Shown here piece after piece: positions 22,770 to 23,861 of a stretch of DNA of 23,861 nucleotides. Source of the DNA: Megamonas sp. UBA1799 (GTDB lineage: Bacteria; Bacillota; Negativicutes; Selenomonadales; Selenomonadaceae). The position numbers were made by a program, and so were the translations under genes. Each line of letters starts with the position of its first letter. The first letter of the stretch is position 1. The notes under the pieces are model-generated. The model was given only the letters and a program-made list of their open reading frames with translations, was not told the DNA's origin and ran no database searches. The stretch spans positions 6,937 through 30,797 of the forward strand of contig DCFR01000040.1 of NCBI GenBank assembly GCA_002319815.1. The letters are read 5' to 3'.

Positions 22770-23147
22770 ATGCCTACAATCAATCAGTTAGTTCGTAAAG
22801 GCAGACAAAGTATGCAGGATAAATCTACAGCACCGGCATTAAAAAATTGCCCACAGAAGCGTGGGGTTTGTACAAGAGTCTATACAACGACTCCAAAGAA
22901 ACCAAATTCAGCGCTTCGCAAAGTAGCCCGTGTCCGTTTGACAAATAGTATTGAAGTGACTGCATATATTCCAGGCATTGGCCATAATCTTCAGGAACAT
23001 AGTGTTGTTTTGATCAGGGGTGGACGTGTTAAGGACTTGCCAGGTGTCCGTTACCATATTATTCGTGGTTCACTGGATACGGCGGGGGTTCAGGACCGTG
23101 GTCAGTCCAGATCTAAGTATGGTGCAAAGCGCACTAAGAAAAAATAA
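22770..23147 (+). CDS. rpsL: 30S ribosomal protein S12
   Basis: A 125-residue S12, a decoding-centre protein of the small subunit. MPTINQLVRKGR (1-12), TTPKKPNSALRKVARVRLT and GRVKDLPGVRYHIIRGSLD are intact. The lysines in PKKPNS and VKDLPG, which are positions of classical streptomycin-resistance changes, have the normal residues. ATG 22770 follows GGAAGGAGGTG; a longer frame from 22749 would contain this binding site. Codon use is more A/T-ending than in the preceding metabolic genes, as often seen for highly expressed genes. Confidence 0.98.
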   Translation: MPTINQLVRKGRQSMQDKSTAPALKNCPQKRGVCTRVYTTTPKKPNSALRKVARVRLTNSIEVTAYIPGIGHNLQEHSVVLIRGGRVKDLPGVRYHIIRGSLDTAGVQDRGQSRSKYGAKRTKKK

Positions 23148-23182
23148 TACGAATGAAGAATATTGGGTAAGGAGGGAAATTA

Positions 23183-23653
23183 ATGCCAAGAAAAGGTTCT
23201 GTACCTAAGCGTGACGTGTTGCCGGATCCGGTATACAAGTCTAAAATTGTTACAAAGTTTATCAACAAGGTAATGCTTTCGGGTAAGAAGGGCGTCGCTG
23301 AAAGAGTCGTTTATGATGCGTTCGAAACAATCCGTGCAAAGACTGGCAAGGATCCTTTGGAAGTGTTTGAGACTGCTTTGAAAAATGTTATGCCTGTCCT
23401 CGAGGTTCGGGCCCGCCGTGTTGGTGGTGCTAATTATCAGGTACCAATCGAGGTTCGTCCGGATCGCCGTATGACACTCGGTATTCGCTGGATTGTCAAT
23501 TATGCACGTCTTCGTGGTGAGAAGACTATGAATGAAAGACTTTCGGGTGAGCTTATGGATGCTGCAAATAATACAGGCGCAGCAATAAAGAAAAAAGAAG
23601 ATACGCATAAGATGGCTGAGGCTAATAAGGCATTTGCGCATTACCGCTGGTAA
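23183..23653 (+). CDS. rpsG: 30S ribosomal protein S7
   Basis: A 156-residue S7, a primary 16S rRNA-binding protein that nucleates assembly of the small-subunit head and is a known translational repressor of the str operon in E. coli. MPRKGSVPKRDVLPDPVY (1-18), VEVRPDRR-like IEVRPDRRMTLGIRWIV, and the C-terminus HKMAEANKAFAHYRW are standard. AAGGAGGG sets the start. It lies 35 bases after rpsL and 39 before fusA. Confidence 0.98.
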   Translation: MPRKGSVPKRDVLPDPVYKSKIVTKFINKVMLSGKKGVAERVVYDAFETIRAKTGKDPLEVFETALKNVMPVLEVRARRVGGANYQVPIEVRPDRRMTLGIRWIVNYARLRGEKTMNERLSGELMDAANNTGAAIKKKEDTHKMAEANKAFAHYRW

Positions 23654-23692
23654 TCATGTGGCAGTATCTCATTAATAAGGAGCGATATAACA

Positions 23693-23861
23693 GTGGGCAG
23701 AGAGTTTTCACTTGAAAAAACTCGTAATATAGGAATTATGGCGCATATTGATGCCGGTAAGACTACGACTACTGAGCGTATCCTCTTCTATACTGGTATT
23801 AACCACAAAATCGGTGAGGTTCATGATGGAGCCGCTACGATGGACTGGATGGCGCAGGAGC
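23693..23861 (+). CDS. fusA: Elongation factor G, 3'-truncated by window edge
   Basis: Only the first 56 codons are present. The start is GTG 23693 with AAGGAG (23677-23682) upstream. The translation begins MGREFSLEKTRNIGIMAHID and continues into the P-loop AHIDAGKTTTTERIL, then TGINHKIGEVHDGAATMDWM, the diagnostic EF-G N-terminus (G1 motif and switch I start). EF-G is the GTPase for translocation and, with RRF, ribosome recycling. The order L7Ae-rpsL-rpsG-fusA is that of the Firmicute str operon. The ORF runs off the end of the window. Confidence 0.97.
   Translation, partial: MGREFSLEKTRNIGIMAHIDAGKTTTTERILFYTGINHKIGEVHDGAATMDWMAQE

Overview
The window is an ordinary bacterial chromosomal stretch at roughly 50% GC. 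Every gene is on the + strand, gaps are tiny, and stop/start codons often touch. Several start codons are TTG or GTG, placed by purine-rich ribosome binding sites. The order rpsB-tsf-pyrH-frr-(small ORF)-(ferredoxin)-uppS-cdsA-dxr-rseP-ispG-proS, a clostridial-type 2[4Fe-4S] ferredoxin, a B. subtilis-type AroH chorismate mutase and an L7Ae/YbxF-type protein opening the str operon all point to an anaerobic Firmicute. My best guess is the Negativicutes; this rests on gene content and was not checked by any search. I saw no rRNA, tRNA, CRISPR array, insertion sequence, prophage gene or attachment site.

Layout. (1) 1-3332: the 3' end of a peptide/nickel-type ABC uptake operon, with a truncated family 5 binding protein and a double-ATPase fusion, closed by a strong terminator at 3381-3415. 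(2) 3426-5083: promoter, structured leader, rpsB, an intergenic hairpin, tsf and a terminator. (3) 5155-6858: pyrH, frr, a 69-residue unknown protein and a dicluster ferredoxin missed by length filters, then a hairpin. (4) 6887-13589: uppS, cdsA, dxr, rseP, ispG and proS, covering polyprenyl carrier and phospholipid precursor synthesis, two steps of the MEP isoprenoid pathway, site-2 intramembrane proteolysis and Pro-tRNA charging. (5) 13649-15867: a purine permease whose transcript would begin with a 15-bp perfect hairpin, then a secreted glucosaminidase-like protein. (6) 15895-22185: an ABC-F ATPase, a UbiB/ABC1 kinase-like membrane protein, AroH, RidA and transketolase, ended by a terminator. 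(7) 22186-23861: an AT-rich spacer, a near-consensus promoter, and the str operon (L7Ae-like gene, rpsL, rpsG, start of fusA), cut by the window edge.

How the genes fit. Blocks 2-4 form a growth-linked core: translation factors, nucleotide supply, and lipid and isoprenoid precursors. DXR and IspG make MEP-pathway intermediates, UppS uses the isoprenoid products, and CdsA activates phosphatidate. The ferredoxin lies in the same gene block as ispG, whose product is an iron-sulfur enzyme that needs low-potential electrons.

I did not find a convincing undescribed multigene system. The points most worth a second look are the PASTA-like small protein between frr and the ferredoxin, the chorismate mutase lacking the usual catalytic Glu and Cys, the Dpp/Opp ATPase lacking the family's C-terminal cysteines, and several structured 5' leaders (rpsB, uppS, purine permease, ABC-F).
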